Of a stretch of DNA of 64,000 bases, positions 35,828 through 46,438 are shown one piece after another. Both the position numbers and the translations under genes were made by a program. Within the stretch, counting starts at the first letter, position 1. Every line of letters begins with the position of its first letter. The notes beneath the pieces are model-generated. The model searched no databases. It was given only the letters and a program-made list of their open reading frames with translations, and had not been told where the DNA came from. Source of the DNA: Naematelia aurantialba (taxonomy: Eukaryota > Basidiomycota > Tremellomycetes > Tremellales > Naemateliaceae); the NCBI GenBank assembly GCA_021527695.1, contig JAKFAO010000010.1:992001-1056000 (forward strand), read 5' to 3'.

Positions 35828-36054
35828 TTTGAAGACGGGTGACCAGGTTCTGACTAGTCAGTTTTAGGGTCGAGGGAGCTCCTAGGAGACGAGCCTGTCG
35901 ATATCCGTCTCTTGATTGCTATGCAAATGAATAGGTACGTTGGGTGCTGGGCGACCTCCACCCAACAAAATGCTGCTGGAACAGAAGATAATACCACGTC
36001 ATCATGATCATCATCGTGATACATGTCTCTTGTTTCAGATACAACGTGGCAAGG

Positions 36055-39000
36055 CTATGCTAATGCCCTCTTCACCATATCGGCAAGGGAGACTGCCCTA
36101 TAAGAGCCGTCTTCATGTAACGCAAACACCGCGTCTTCAGTGATGTAAACCGTGAGGCCTTTGCGTCCATCGACGTTCTTGGATATCTTGAACAATTGCT
36201 TACCCGAGTCTGGATGCGAACGGCCTAGTGGTACGAAGATCAGATCGTTCTGTGCGGCATGGTCCTCGGCCAATGAACGCAAGGTAATTTCAACCGGAGT
36301 AGCATGACTGAGTGTCTTCCGGACAGCAGAGGTCTTAACCTTCGACTTGTCTGTTGTCGAGGGAACGAAAATCGGCTTGCGGAGCCTGGTAGGGGCATCG
36401 GTGCCAAGGTGGACCGCTTCCCCCATTAACTGGATTCCCTGATTGAAGCCATGTCGGATGCCATCGGTTTCTCTGAGGGAGGCCGGAAATTGCTCCTTCC
36501 ACCACTCGAACCAATTTGCTACCTCGTCTGGCTCGTAACTAGGCTGGACGAGCCAAAAGTGTAGGGTATCGAGCCATTTTTGGAAGAAGTTCTCCTCCAG
36601 TAAACGTGAAAAAGTGGAACTGCGAATGAGAGCCTGCCAAGGCAGGACCCAAGCTTTCAAGGGTGTCATATCCTGCGACCGCGGATTGATGCGGAGGTCG
36701 TCCCGAAGGGCTGCGCCTAACTTAGGAACGACCCAGTCCAGCATAAGCTTGTCCCAATCTTTTGCGGAATAGATCTTGTGCTCATCAGCCGCAGTGCATT
36801 CAGCCAGCGATAGACTCACGTCATTGCGCCATCGCTCCAATTCGCTAGGTACCTCATCCTTGGGAGTCCAGCTCTGAAGAATGCGCCGGATCCGCCGTTT
36901 GGCGCCATCCAGGACGTCGTCCACTCTTGCGCCCAGCAGAGGCAACCACGGGAAGACAATTTCAGCAAGCGACTGGCTTGTACCCGATGTCGACGATCGA
37001 CCTTTCCAGTTGTCGATAGCGGATTTGACTTTTGGCAGGACAAGTTGATCAAGAACATTGTCACGGATGAAAGGGGAGAGTATCGGATCCCAAGCTTCGA
37101 GAAGATGAACGGGGGCGTTGGGGGACGAAGTCGACCACTCATTATTGATGGCTGATCGGACCTTTGGCAGCCAAAGTGACCATAAGAGGCTCTCCCAAGC
37201 CGTCATCATTCTTTCTCCTTCTCCAGGTATCCGTTTGACCCCGGTCCCGCTTATTACTACAGCTTGATCGCCTTCGTGGGTCGGCAGATTGTAAGCTTTA
37301 CGCCAGATCTTCAATGAGGAAAGAAGAATGTCAGATGAAACGTCGAAAGGATCCCAGTCCAGAAAAGCCTTCCGAAGGACTTGGCCGATAGCCCCGACGA
37401 TCACCTCGTCCAAACCAAAGGCGGCGTATTCCTCTGGCGACGCCAAAAGGATCTTGAAATGCTCATTGAGGGATGCTAGAGAGGGATCTGGCGACGCTGC
37501 TTGGTCTGCAGCGATGCTCATAATCGTTGCCGTTGTCGATTGAATTTTCCGGATGCGATAGATGCCTGTTGTCTCGATTAGCATTCCCATCGAAGACCAC
37601 TCACGTTTTTCCGTATCGTCTATTTGATTTTGCGCCATCTGTTCTTCCCGTAATGCCCACCGTCGCCGTTCAGTCACGGTACGACCCTCTGTTACAAGCG
37701 CGTCGACGTCACCTTTAGCTGCTTCTACAATCAGTCGCAAATTATGGCGAAGTTCCGGGAGCTGCATTTTATCCGATGTCGGGGTCCAGCTCGAGAGGGA
37801 AAGAGACGAAAGGGACTGAACCTCTTTGAGGTCCCCGCCGCGGGCATCGAGCACCAGTCCAAGGCTCGCAGAACTGGCGTCTCTCGCTTCAGAGAGAAGC
37901 TGCTCGTAGGACTTATGTTCAACCTTGACCTTCACTTTCCGCTGCTTGCTCCAGCTCGGTTCTGTCTGACCACGGCTAGATCCAGCGTGGCCCCTGCCTC
38001 TCCGTGCCGATCGGGGAACTTGGTCGTCTTCTTCGGATACGGTCTCGCCACGACGCCTTGCTTCCCTCTTGCTGTCCTCGGTTCGGATACCAGACTTGAT
38101 GCCTTCGCCCCTTAGCACCTTGCCAGCTTCTACCGGTACCGCTCGACCGTCCTTGTGTTTCCCTAGCCCCTCGCCAGCTTTCCACCCAAAGTTAGCCATG
38201 AATCGCGCCCCGAACGTCCCCTCAATGTTGCGAAAATGCGACATTTCAGCCGCGGTGAGTTGAGCAGCTTTGGCGAGCGGTGTAGTTTTCTCCACCCCCT
38301 GAAAAGCCTGTCGGGAACGGATCTCTGGGGTGGAAGCTTGTGATATCTGGCGTCCAAATGCCGAAGGGGTCGTTGACGAATCCAGAGCTTGGCCATCGGT
38401 GGAACCTGGGCGCTGGGATCCGATACCCCCTCTAGCACCGGTTGCGGCTCCTATGCCGCCGCGTTTGGCCACTGAATGAATGGATGTGTTCACCCCAGAG
38501 ATTCTGACATCGTCGGTGGTTGAGGTCTTCTTCGGGCCAAAGCCCATACCAGCTCGAGAGGGCTCATCATCATAATCATTCTCTGGGATTCGCGGTGACG
38601 CGTGGCTTGCCATACCAATATCCTCTGTTCCATCGGACTCGACAGCATCAGACGATCCGCTTTCAATATCGCCGTTTTGATCCCCGTTGACATCTTCCAT
38701 ATGTTCATCCGACTTGGCGGCAGATGTAGTGACGAAGTTGGGGGCTCTACGCAATATTAGAACTGTAATGGCAGGTCACATACTTTGTCCAATCAGCCCG
38801 TGCCGGTTTCTTATTGCGTGGTCGATTGAATCCTATCCCAGCCCCTCCTGGACCTCCGGAGAGGTCGTCACCTTCTCCGAAAATACCCTCCCAAGCAGCA
38901 GCTTTGCCTCCGCCACCCGTCCTACGTCGTTTGCGACCATTATGCTCAAACAACGCCCTCTCCGCCCGGGAATCTGCGTCCTCCTGAGAGTTGAATCCCT

Positions 39001-39073
39001 CTTCAGAACCCTCATAGTGCGAGGAATCGGAGTCTGACCCGTCTGAGAGGTGTGCAGGCTTGCGCCGAGGCAT
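36055..39073 (-). CDS. TFIP11 / Ntr1 G-patch spliceosome-disassembly factor
   Basis: Two exons on minus: 38784-39073 and 36055-38746; 993 residues. The N-terminus is acidic with GIGFNRPRNKKPARADWTKY (TIP domain), then SRAGMGFGPKK. The G-patch is near 275-320 (FGARFMANFGWKAGEGLGKH). The charged KVKVKVEHKSYEQLLSEA segment and a long GCF-like helical C-terminal region (WLPLLGARVDDVLDGAKRRI, WLDTLHFWLVQPSYEPDEVA) end in a compact domain (GLTVYITEDAVFALHEDGSY). TFIP11/Ntr1 activates the helicase Prp43/DHX15 to release the lariat spliceosome. Upstream on the same strand of Rbg2, 227 bp from its start. Confidence 0.93.
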
Positions 39074-39402
39074 CGTCGAGACGGTAACAGCTGAACAAGG
39101 AGAACCGACGAACAACTATTCAGAAGACAACTTTCGCGCGCCTAACTGACACAGTGGACGGGTTTCAGTAGGCTTGCGACAGCATCTTCACCTAGCGCGT
39201 GCCTAACTCCACTTCGCCTTCCCCCCCCCCCGGTCTCTTTTCATGCTCCTGTATCTCTTGCACACGAGTTATATCCCTCTCAAGACGTAGACGTCTCACT
39301 TTGACACTAACGGGGCCCAACAAGTGACTCCTCCTCCGTGCGCTCATTGACAGATGTCTGTTAACTGAAACGCAACACTGGTTTGAGACTTTCTTTCACA
39401 CC
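39074..39402. promoter_or_regulatory. Divergent promoter region, TFIP11 / Gna1
   Basis: A 329-bp spacer between divergent starts. It contains a homopolymer of eleven C (39231-39241), the longest G/C run in the window. No TATA box or known operator seen. Confidence 0.4.
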
Positions 39403-40168
39403 ATGTCCGAAGCAGATTTTTTATTCAATCCTGGCATCATCCCAGATTTGTGTCATGCCTCCATAGGGGAGGAGCTGCTTGTAAGCTTGTGGGTATCCGG
39501 AGCTGATGCATGAAGCTGCGGCCCCTTGCTGCAAACGACCACATCCGCGGGCACCTTCAGTTGCTGTCTGTCTTGACCGCTGCCCCGGCCCTTTCTCCAT
39601 CTGAATACTCAGGTTCATGTTTGATTGAGACTGAGCTGAAGCGCAGACGTCTTTTGCCGCCTCAAAGCATGTCCCGACACTTATTATACCATCGTCATTG
39701 TGCACAAGTCAACAGACATGGCGAGTGCATAAATGCTTCTGCTAAAAGTGGAGCTCAACGACTTAGCTCGTTGCTTGCGGCTCCATCATACTCGAACGCA
39801 AATTCGTCCGAGGTGGTGGTGTGATAGGTCATATTGAGGACATCGCTGTTGTCGAGTCCATGCAAGGCAGAAAGCTTGGGATCAAGATTATAAATACTCT
39901 CGAAGCCATTGGCCGGGCGATGGGTTGCTATAAGATCATTCTTGACTGCAGCAAGGACAAGATTCGTGAGTAGGACAGCGGACCACCCTAAGCCGGTGGC
40001 TGAGAAGCTTTAGCTTTCTACGAGAAATGCGGGTGAGAGCGTAACGATTTTCGGTGATCTGTGTGCTGAATACGCGGCAGCTTCAAGCACAAAGAATATC
40101 AAATGGTTCGATATTTTTCAGATTCTTCGAGACCGCCGGGACCGACAGCTATGATGTCCAAACTCTAA
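39403..40168 (+). CDS. GNA1: Glucosamine-6-phosphate N-acetyltransferase
   Basis: Six exons: 39403-39480, 39516-39612, 39647-39720, 39767-39965, 40014-40032, 40081-40168; 184 residues. Gna1 makes GlcNAc-6-phosphate from glucosamine-6-phosphate and acetyl-CoA on the route to UDP-GlcNAc, chitin and GPI anchors. Seen: LLLRPLAANDHIRGHLQLLS, RLKACPDTYYTIVIVHKSTD, LVACGSIILERKFVRGGGVI, GHIEDIAVVESMQGRKLG (acetyl-CoA loop), GCYKIILDCSK and PFYEKCGFKHKEYQMV; all GNAT/Gna1 signatures. Introns are only 34-49 nt. The third intron uses a GCGAGT donor at 39721; no phase-compatible GT donor restores the conserved KSTD-LVACG join. A poorly conserved tail of ~17 residues follows the family end. Confidence 0.9.
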
Positions 40169-40738
40169 GGCGCTTTGATTCACCGCACGACTGCGACGAT
40201 TAGATCACGACTGCGACGATTGGATCACGACCGCGGTATACAAAGACTCTGACGGACCAGCATGCATGTACATGTTTCCTATCGCTTGCTTCCTTATATA
40301 CGTCAGTGCGTCATCTGTCAGTTGTCCGTCGAATGGATTTGTATCCGCCATTGCAGACATCTACGTTCTCCTGAGTAGGAAGGGAGCGAGCTGCCTGACC
40401 ACCCCGCCGTTTGGCAGCTGACGCGTTTTTACGCGGTTGCGTAGCTTCGTCGAAACTGCTTCAGCATTGGCCATTCAGCTATCGGTTGAAGAGCAAGAAT
40501 CCACAGCTCAGAAGACATGAACGGTTTCCTCCCTTTCGTATGAGAATGAGTCTGCATGCGTCAAATGGTCGTCGGCTTGTCATGAACAAGAGATACAATA
40601 ACATGTATTGTGATGCGAATCGGAATATTTTCCCTTGGTTGCGAAAATGATTGGCCATAACGTGGTGTACAAATGGGTGGCGTTACGAGAGAGAGTGCGG
40701 ATACATATCATCGCCTTGAAGAAAAGATGTCGAAGTCG
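40169..40738. other. Gene-free spacer between convergent genes
   Basis: A 570-bp spacer between the convergent stops of Gna1 and the RING gene. It begins with a 20-bp tandem repeat (40186-40225 plus a partial third copy). The remaining sequence has no coding character that I can support. Confidence 0.4.
40186..40236 (+). repeat. Short 20-bp tandem repeat downstream of GNA1
   Basis: Two adjacent copies of a 20-bp unit starting CACGACTGCGACGATT (40186-40205 and 40206-40225, one A/G difference) followed by a partial third copy to about 40236. It lies 18 bp after the GNA1 stop, so it falls in the likely 3' UTR. Confidence 0.8.
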
Positions 40739-42204
40739 TTATTCACTGTCAGAGTGCACAACAAGGGGCTCGGCTCTGGATCCTCGGCCGCGAGCCTGAC
40801 GCGCCGCTAAAATTGAGGACCGATGCGGCGTTGGGCGACCCATGAAGGAAGATGATCGGCTAAATTCTGGCCTCGGTTCGTCCTGAGGTATTGACGCCTG
40901 TGACTCTGAGGTCCTCCTTGGCAATGCTGGCGGTCGAGCTGAATGATTCTGGACTATGCGGGGTCGTGAATGCAATTCAGGCTCTTCTTCGGACAAAGGC
41001 GACAGAGCTCCGGTCGCTTCTGTCAATAGGGCCTCTCGTAATCGTCTTAGCTCGGCTCGAGCAGCGACCAGCGCATCCTCATCTGCTTCCTGTCTTACAA
41101 GCTCTGCGAGTGTCGGACTATTGGGGCTGCTGGAGAGCCGCAAAGGTCCATGTTGAACTGGCGCCCCGAGTTCCATCAAGTGCCGCGAGGCACGTCGTCT
41201 ATGTCCGCTGACCTCAGCGACCGTCTGCTCAAGGAGATTTGGGATGATGTTATCGATACTTCGATGCCGTCGATGAGGTGGTTTCTGAACGGGCAAGCTC
41301 GCTTGCAGGGCTCGCCAATTCCTTTAGATGAGCTAAATTCGTCCGTCAACCCACTCTGATTTTTCTTCGCGCTCGAAGATCATCTCCTGCTTCTGCGGGC
41401 TATCCATGAGACTCCGCAGTTTCCGGTCGATGATCTGGTCGACGATTATGTTTGGGATAATTGGCGTAGCTTCCGGGATTTCAACTCTGCAATGTGGACA
41501 CGTGTAATTCTACCATTCAGTGAGGTTCATGTCTCGCCGCACCTTGCCAGTTCGTATCCACTGCCAGGCGCACGGTCCACAGAAGGTATGCCTGGCCTCT
41601 ATCAGCCGGAGAACCACCTGAAGACGCAGCAACGCACCCGCATGGAACAAGCGCTTGTGGGGCCGCCCTAAGGGGGTTAGTGTTTCGACCTAGTAGCCAA
41701 TGGATACACACAGCACATGCGAGCAGCTGCAACATGAGCTCATGATCGCCTTCAATACTTACATCCCGCATTCCAATTCTTCGTACCACTCCTCTGTGGT
41801 GATTACCGTCGGCAACTCAATCTCATCGAAAGTTTTTATTACCCTCGTGGATGCGCCGCGACTGTAGAGTGATGACGGGCTGAGTGGAGGGCCTTCCAGT
41901 GACCGCCGGGTACCACTGGATAGGCGGGCGCCTCCAAGAGGCGGAGCTGGCGCAGGCGCCTGAGAGTGTGTGTTCAAATCCCCATGCACTAAGAGAATAT
42001 CAGAATCTGTGAGGTCTGAGGGAGGTCTGGACGACAGTACAAACCTGTTGGATTCTGTCGGCTCCTCGCATATTCTCCTGAAGCCGCCGACATATTCGGC
42101 GGGAGGGGGGAGGGGAGTATCCTGGTCAGCGGAGTATGTGGAACGGTTGTCAATCAAAAGCAATGCGAATACGTTGATGGTACGCGACAATCGTCCGCTG
42201 GCAT
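40739..42204 (-). CDS. RING-finger protein, putative E3 ubiquitin ligase
   Basis: Seven exons on minus: 42184-42204, 41763-42121, 41712-41726, 41638-41667, 41543-41591, 41355-41509, 40739-41321; 403 residues. A C3HC4 RING spans about residues 123-170: ECGICSHVLLAAPQALVPCG, CGHTFCGPCAWQWIRTGK, YTCPHCRVEIPEATP. It is stitched across five exons, one of them 15 nt; every join is phase-correct and each conserved Cys/His is present. The N-terminus is Pro/Ser-rich. After the RING comes a helical stretch (IIVDQIIDRKLRSLMDS), then a disordered Ser/Arg-rich tail (RRTSESQASIPQDE). No further domain names the family. The first 21-nt exon (MPADDCR) is my least certain call; without it no ATG is in frame. 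Confidence 0.75.
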
Positions 42205-42414
42205 ATACAGAATATGAAGGTTGTCTCGTCGGCAATGGACCAGAGAGGGTTCGAGTGCTATGGAGAATGGGAGCTGCAGCTAGCTCTCAAGCCACGTGCT
42301 TCCCATGCAGTGACCGACGTCTTTGCACGTGGTCAGCAATCTCTTCATAACTTAACAGGAGTACCCGGGGTTCTGCAGTAGTGGTAGGCAGTAGTACGGG
42401 AGTAGCTACCCAGC

Positions 42415-42923
42415 ATGGCTGCTAGATCTCCTATCACATGCCACGGTAAGAGAACAAATTTTCACGTCGTTCACTGCAACTTACTGTCACAAGTGCTTGA
42501 TTCGTCTGTCGGACGACCTGCTCAAGGGGTCAAGGTGACATTGCACCTGCTACACCTCTTCGCGGACGATGCCGAGGACTCGTCAGGCGGTATTCCGAAA
42601 GCCATGTCTTCTGGGTGAGAATGCTTGCATTCAGTTGTGAGCCTATGCTCAGTGCGCTTAGCACAACAGACGTCGACGGACGCGTGACGAACCTGCTCGA
42701 TCCTTCAACAAGGTTACCAGCGGGTACCTACAAGATGACGTTTATCACTGAGCCTTACTTCGAGGCTACTGGGACAAGGACTTTCTACCCATTCGTCGAG
42801 GTATGTCACGCACTGAACATGGCTGATGGAGAGATCACATTTTCATACACGGATCCGGCTCAGCACTACCACATTCCACTTCTCATCAGCCCCTTTTCGT
42901 ACACCACATATCGGGGGAGCTGA
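42415..42923 (+). CDS. 5-hydroxyisourate hydrolase (transthyretin-like)
   Basis: Four exons: 42415-42445, 42494-42614, 42662-42800, 42834-42923; 126 residues. HIU hydrolase acts after urate oxidase in purine breakdown. Both family signatures are present: PITCHVLDSSVGRPAQGV at the N-terminus (catalytic His) and the C-terminal YTTYRGS, with GRVTNLLDPST, AGTYKMTFITEPYFEATG, FYPFVEITFSYTDPAQHYHI between them. Length is normal. The last intron (42801-42833, 33 nt) is a multiple of three without a stop, so its retention would simply add 11 residues; removal gives the better family match. It starts 210 bp from the divergent RING gene. Confidence 0.93.
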
Positions 42924-43818
42924 AGGGTCTGATATCAATCGAGTTTGTCGAGTTTGTATTGCGTCGTCACAGATAGAGTACACTTGCAGATGAATAGGTG
43001 ATGTGCGGTCTTTTGAGACACATAGCCTATGAACTTGCCGGTTTGTTTACGTCGATCTCAGAGGCTGTCGACCAAAACCCTCGGGGGCTTGCGGGGATCC
43101 CCTGTCGAATCAGCTAACCGTGTCGGTTACATATATATACTGTCCAGCCTGTATGGCATCTTCACAGGCAAAGTATCATCGCTATCGATGTTGATATCGA
43201 TGCAGAGGGATCCTCGTGTACAGACGACAAAGAGGTTCTTGCTTCTGATTGGGAGCAGTGAATGTCATCCTAGCAAGCTCGGGTTTCATCCTTGAACTGC
43301 AGCCTCCACATCCCTCTTGTAAGTCGGGAGCGGGAGTCAGTGGGCGCGCGGGGAGGGAGGGCAGTCACCTCGAGACGGCTCGAGCTCGGCACATAGCTCA
43401 TAAACTAAAGACATTCTCTAAGGGGTCAAATCTGGAGACACAGGTTTTGATCGTGGCGTGACGATCCTTTTCCAGCTGGTATCCGGTATCCTTATGGGTG
43501 GGCCAAGGAACGCGGATGAGATGATGTTACCAGCCTCGGAACATGCGGTTGTATCGTCTTCCACTTTGCAGATATCCTCTCAGAGTGCTGTGAAGAGGAG
43601 TAGCGTCTGCAAGTCCGTAGCTGCGTACAATTTCAAAACCGAGCCCAACCAGAGTGAAGAATAAAATGGTCGTTTTGCTCGATGGTGGTTCTCAATCGCC
43701 CAAACGCTCAAAACACTCAACCATCACAGCCTGAATTCAATCATTGGCGGAAACCGTAGACTAGCAACAGCAATCACTCGAATTCCCACAGATGCATCCC
43801 TAACGTTCCTCCATCCTA
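42924..43818. other. 895-bp gene-free spacer with a CCG-N3-CGG palindrome
   Basis: Between the convergent HIU hydrolase and COX7A genes. Neither strand shows an exon chain I can support. At 43115-43129 lies the inverted repeat TAACCG-TGT-CGGTTA, i.e. a CCG-N3-CGG core like Zn2Cys6 factor sites, followed at once by ATATATATA (43131-43139). That looks like a promoter, but no gene follows that I recognise; an unannotated RNA or short protein gene is possible. Confidence 0.35.
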
Positions 43819-44205
43819 TCACTGCGCCTTGCTGGCCTCATACTTAATGTAGAAGTCGTCTCTCTTCTTGACTATGCGAACAAACATCTCAGAGAAGTCA
43901 TGTCAGAAAAGGAGAAAGGAACTCACTGAGGGGAAGATGGACGCCATACCTGTTGGGAATCAACTTGTGTTGTGTAGAAAGAAGTCAGTCCCAATGGGAA
44001 ACGTACCAGAAAGAATAAGCTCCAGCGGTCCCCAATCCGAGGCTGCAGAGTGTGAGCTGCGTACGACGCGTAACGAATCCTACTGTACGACGTACGAAAT
44101 GGAGAGATCCGTGATAAGGCGCTTTCGAAGCTGCGTGGATTAGTGACTGTCCCCAAGGGGGACCACAAGAACACGTACCTTGCCGACGACAGGAGCGAGT
44201 GCCAT
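43819..44205 (-). CDS. Cytochrome c oxidase subunit VIIa (Cox9/COX7A), 57 residues
   Basis: Five tiny exons on minus: 44179-44205, 44096-44130, 44007-44042, 43927-43949, 43819-43871; 57 residues. The product starts MALAPVVGKLRKRLITDLSI, continues with a single glycine-rich transmembrane helix (SLGLGTAGAYSFWYGVHLPL) and ends with a charged tail (IKKRDDFYIKYEASK). This matches the fungal COX7A/Cox9 pattern of N-terminal basic stretch, one inner-membrane helix and a short RDxFYxKxE tail, and the length fits (yeast Cox9 is 59). It is a structural subunit of complex IV. The coding exons are 23-53 nt, so no single frame reveals the gene. Divergent from Cdc55. Confidence 0.88.
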
Positions 44206-44739
44206 GTTCGCAGGAAACGATTGACGAGGACGAACTGGATGTGGTTGCCAACCGCAGATGATATTCGATGGAAGGGGGCGGGTGGAAAGAGCCAATTGCG
44301 GAGAGAGTGGGTTTGAGGGCAAGCGCCGAGCTCACAAAAGTAGGGTCCGAATAAATTGAGATCGCATCTGGGAAGGGCGGCGGCTGGCCCTGGCTGGCAC
44401 TTTCGCTTTGGCGTCACCATTCGTGTCCTGTCCAACCCTCTCGACCATACTCAATCCTGCTTTTGACGTCGAGCATCTCCTGCAAGCATAGTCCTCCAAG
44501 GGAGTCACTCAGAAGCACGTGCAATTCCAGATCTCCAATTGTTGTCACGCTTCCCTCGCTCCTCGCCCTTATCGCTCCGCAACTGCATTCCACCAGTCGC
44601 CTTTCCTCGAGCAGATCGCAGATCGACTGTTGCGCAGCCGTTTTTTTTACAGTAGCTCTCTGAGACCGTGTGAATCAGTATTGGAACCCCCTTCTTGGCG
44701 TGAACAGTATATCGCTTGCGCCCGTTGGTCAGCTGGGCC
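44206..44739. promoter_or_regulatory. Divergent promoter region, COX7A / Cdc55
   Basis: A 534-bp spacer between divergent starts. It contains an oligo-T run near 44640-44648 and pyrimidine-rich stretches on the side of Cdc55 (44540-44610). No TATA box or known operator was identified, and no coding exon is evident, though a 5' UTR intron is possible. Confidence 0.35.
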
Positions 44740-46438
44740 ATGGATGTGGAACCCAATTCGCAATGGCGCTTTGCCCAGTGCTTTGGGGACAAGGGCGAAG
44801 TCGAAGACATTACGGAGGGTGAGCAACAAGATGCAGACGGCTACCAAATCACTGACTCTGGGATTAGCTGATATAATCTCCACGGTGGAGTTCGATTACA
44901 CTGGCGATTATCTGGCGACTGGAGACAAAGGAGGTCGTGTGGTGCTGTTTGAGCGAAACGAGCAGGCGAGTTTTTGTGCATACCTCGGGGTGAAACTGAC
45001 AGGACGCAGAAACGTGGCTGCGAGTATAAGTTCTACACTGAGGTACGGTACATGCCACCGTAGACGGTTAATGGTGAACAGTTCCAATCACACGAGCCGG
45101 AATTTGACTACTTGAAATCACTGGAAATCGAAGAAAAAATCAATCGGATCAAGTGGTGTAAGAGACAAAACGCGGCTCACTTCTTGCTGAGCACCAATGG
45201 TAAGTTGCGGGTCATGGTGTCCGCTGAAATCAGACAAAACTATCAAACTGTGGAAGGTCTTCGACAAGCAGATCAAAGTGGTAGCAGAGAACAACCACTC
45301 AGAAGGGTTTCCTCCCAACGGTGCCGCCTCACAACCCCTTCCAAGATTGCCGCGCATGGCTGCACATGACTCAATCACCGCAGCTGTTCCACGCAAGGTT
45401 TATGCCAACGCTCATGCGTACCACATCAATTCGATATCGGTGAACTCAGATGGAGAGACATACATATCCGCAGACGATCTGCGCATCAACCTTTGGAACT
45501 TGAATATCAGCGATCAGAGTTTTAGTAAGTGGTGGTCCTCGTCAGAGCTGACCATAGACATTGTCGACATCAAGCCCGTCAACATGGAAGAGCTTACTGA
45601 AGTTATTACGGCCGCGGAGTTCCATCCGATACACTGCAATCTCTTCATGTATTCCAGCTCGAAAGGTACCATAAAATTGGCTGATATGCGGGAATCCGCT
45701 TTGTGCGATCAGCACGCCAAACGTAAGGACCCCATCTGCTCGCTCCGGCTAATGTCTCAGTTTTTGAGGAAGAAGAAGATCCCACCCAGAAGTCCTTCTT
45801 TTCAGAGATCATTTCCTCCATATCGGACGTCAAATTCTCACGGGACGGACGATACATTCTGTCCAGAGATTATCTTACTCTTAAGATCTGGGACATCGCA
45901 ATGGAAAGTAAACCGGTCAAGACAATCAATATACACGACCATCTGCGGCAGAAGCTGTGCGATCTCTATGAAAACGACTGTATATTCGATAAATTCGAAT
46001 GCACCTTCAGCGGTGACGGAAGGTAAGCTCAATATGCTACGCTTCGGCTGACCTGGTCAGTCAAGTCCTCACCGGCTCTTACCACAACTACTTCCGCATT
46101 TACGATGTCAACGGGGACAACGATGTGGTCCTGCAGGCAGACAAATCTGCATTCAAGGCGAAGAAGATCGGTGGCGCTCGGAGTAAGACGCCGGGTAAGA
46201 AGGAAGGCCTTCAGACGGAAAACATCGATTTCGCAAAGAAGATAGTAAGGCTGAATCTCCAAACCGGGGGCTGACAGTCTTAGCTGCACGCGAGTTGGCA
46301 TCCTCGGGAAAACACTATCGCCGTGAGTTGTTGCGAATCTACTAGACTGACGTCGTAGATTGCAGCAACGAATAACTTGTGCGGTGACAAAGATTTTATA
46401 GAGCTGACAGCAGGTTCTTGTACTCAACTCTTTCATAA
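44740..46438 (+). CDS. CDC55: PP2A regulatory B subunit Cdc55 (PR55 family)
   Basis: Eleven exons: 44740-44818, 44868-44965, 45010-45042, 45082-45199, 45234-45524, 45558-45722, 45761-46022, 46061-46244, 46284-46322, 46359-46378, 46414-46438; 437 residues. A seven-blade WD40 propeller with PR55 signatures: [128 protein letters not shown]. It targets PP2A catalytic activity to mitotic and stress substrates. Exon 2 ends at a GC donor (GCGAGT, 44966); splicing there gives the conserved [13 protein letters not shown] join. The gene ends in a short NNLFLYSTLS tail via a 25-nt last exon. Confidence 0.93.

Noticed and set aside
40411..40650. 79-codon frame after GNA1
   Set aside because: No relative, no splice partners, and it lies in a spacer between two gene 3' ends.
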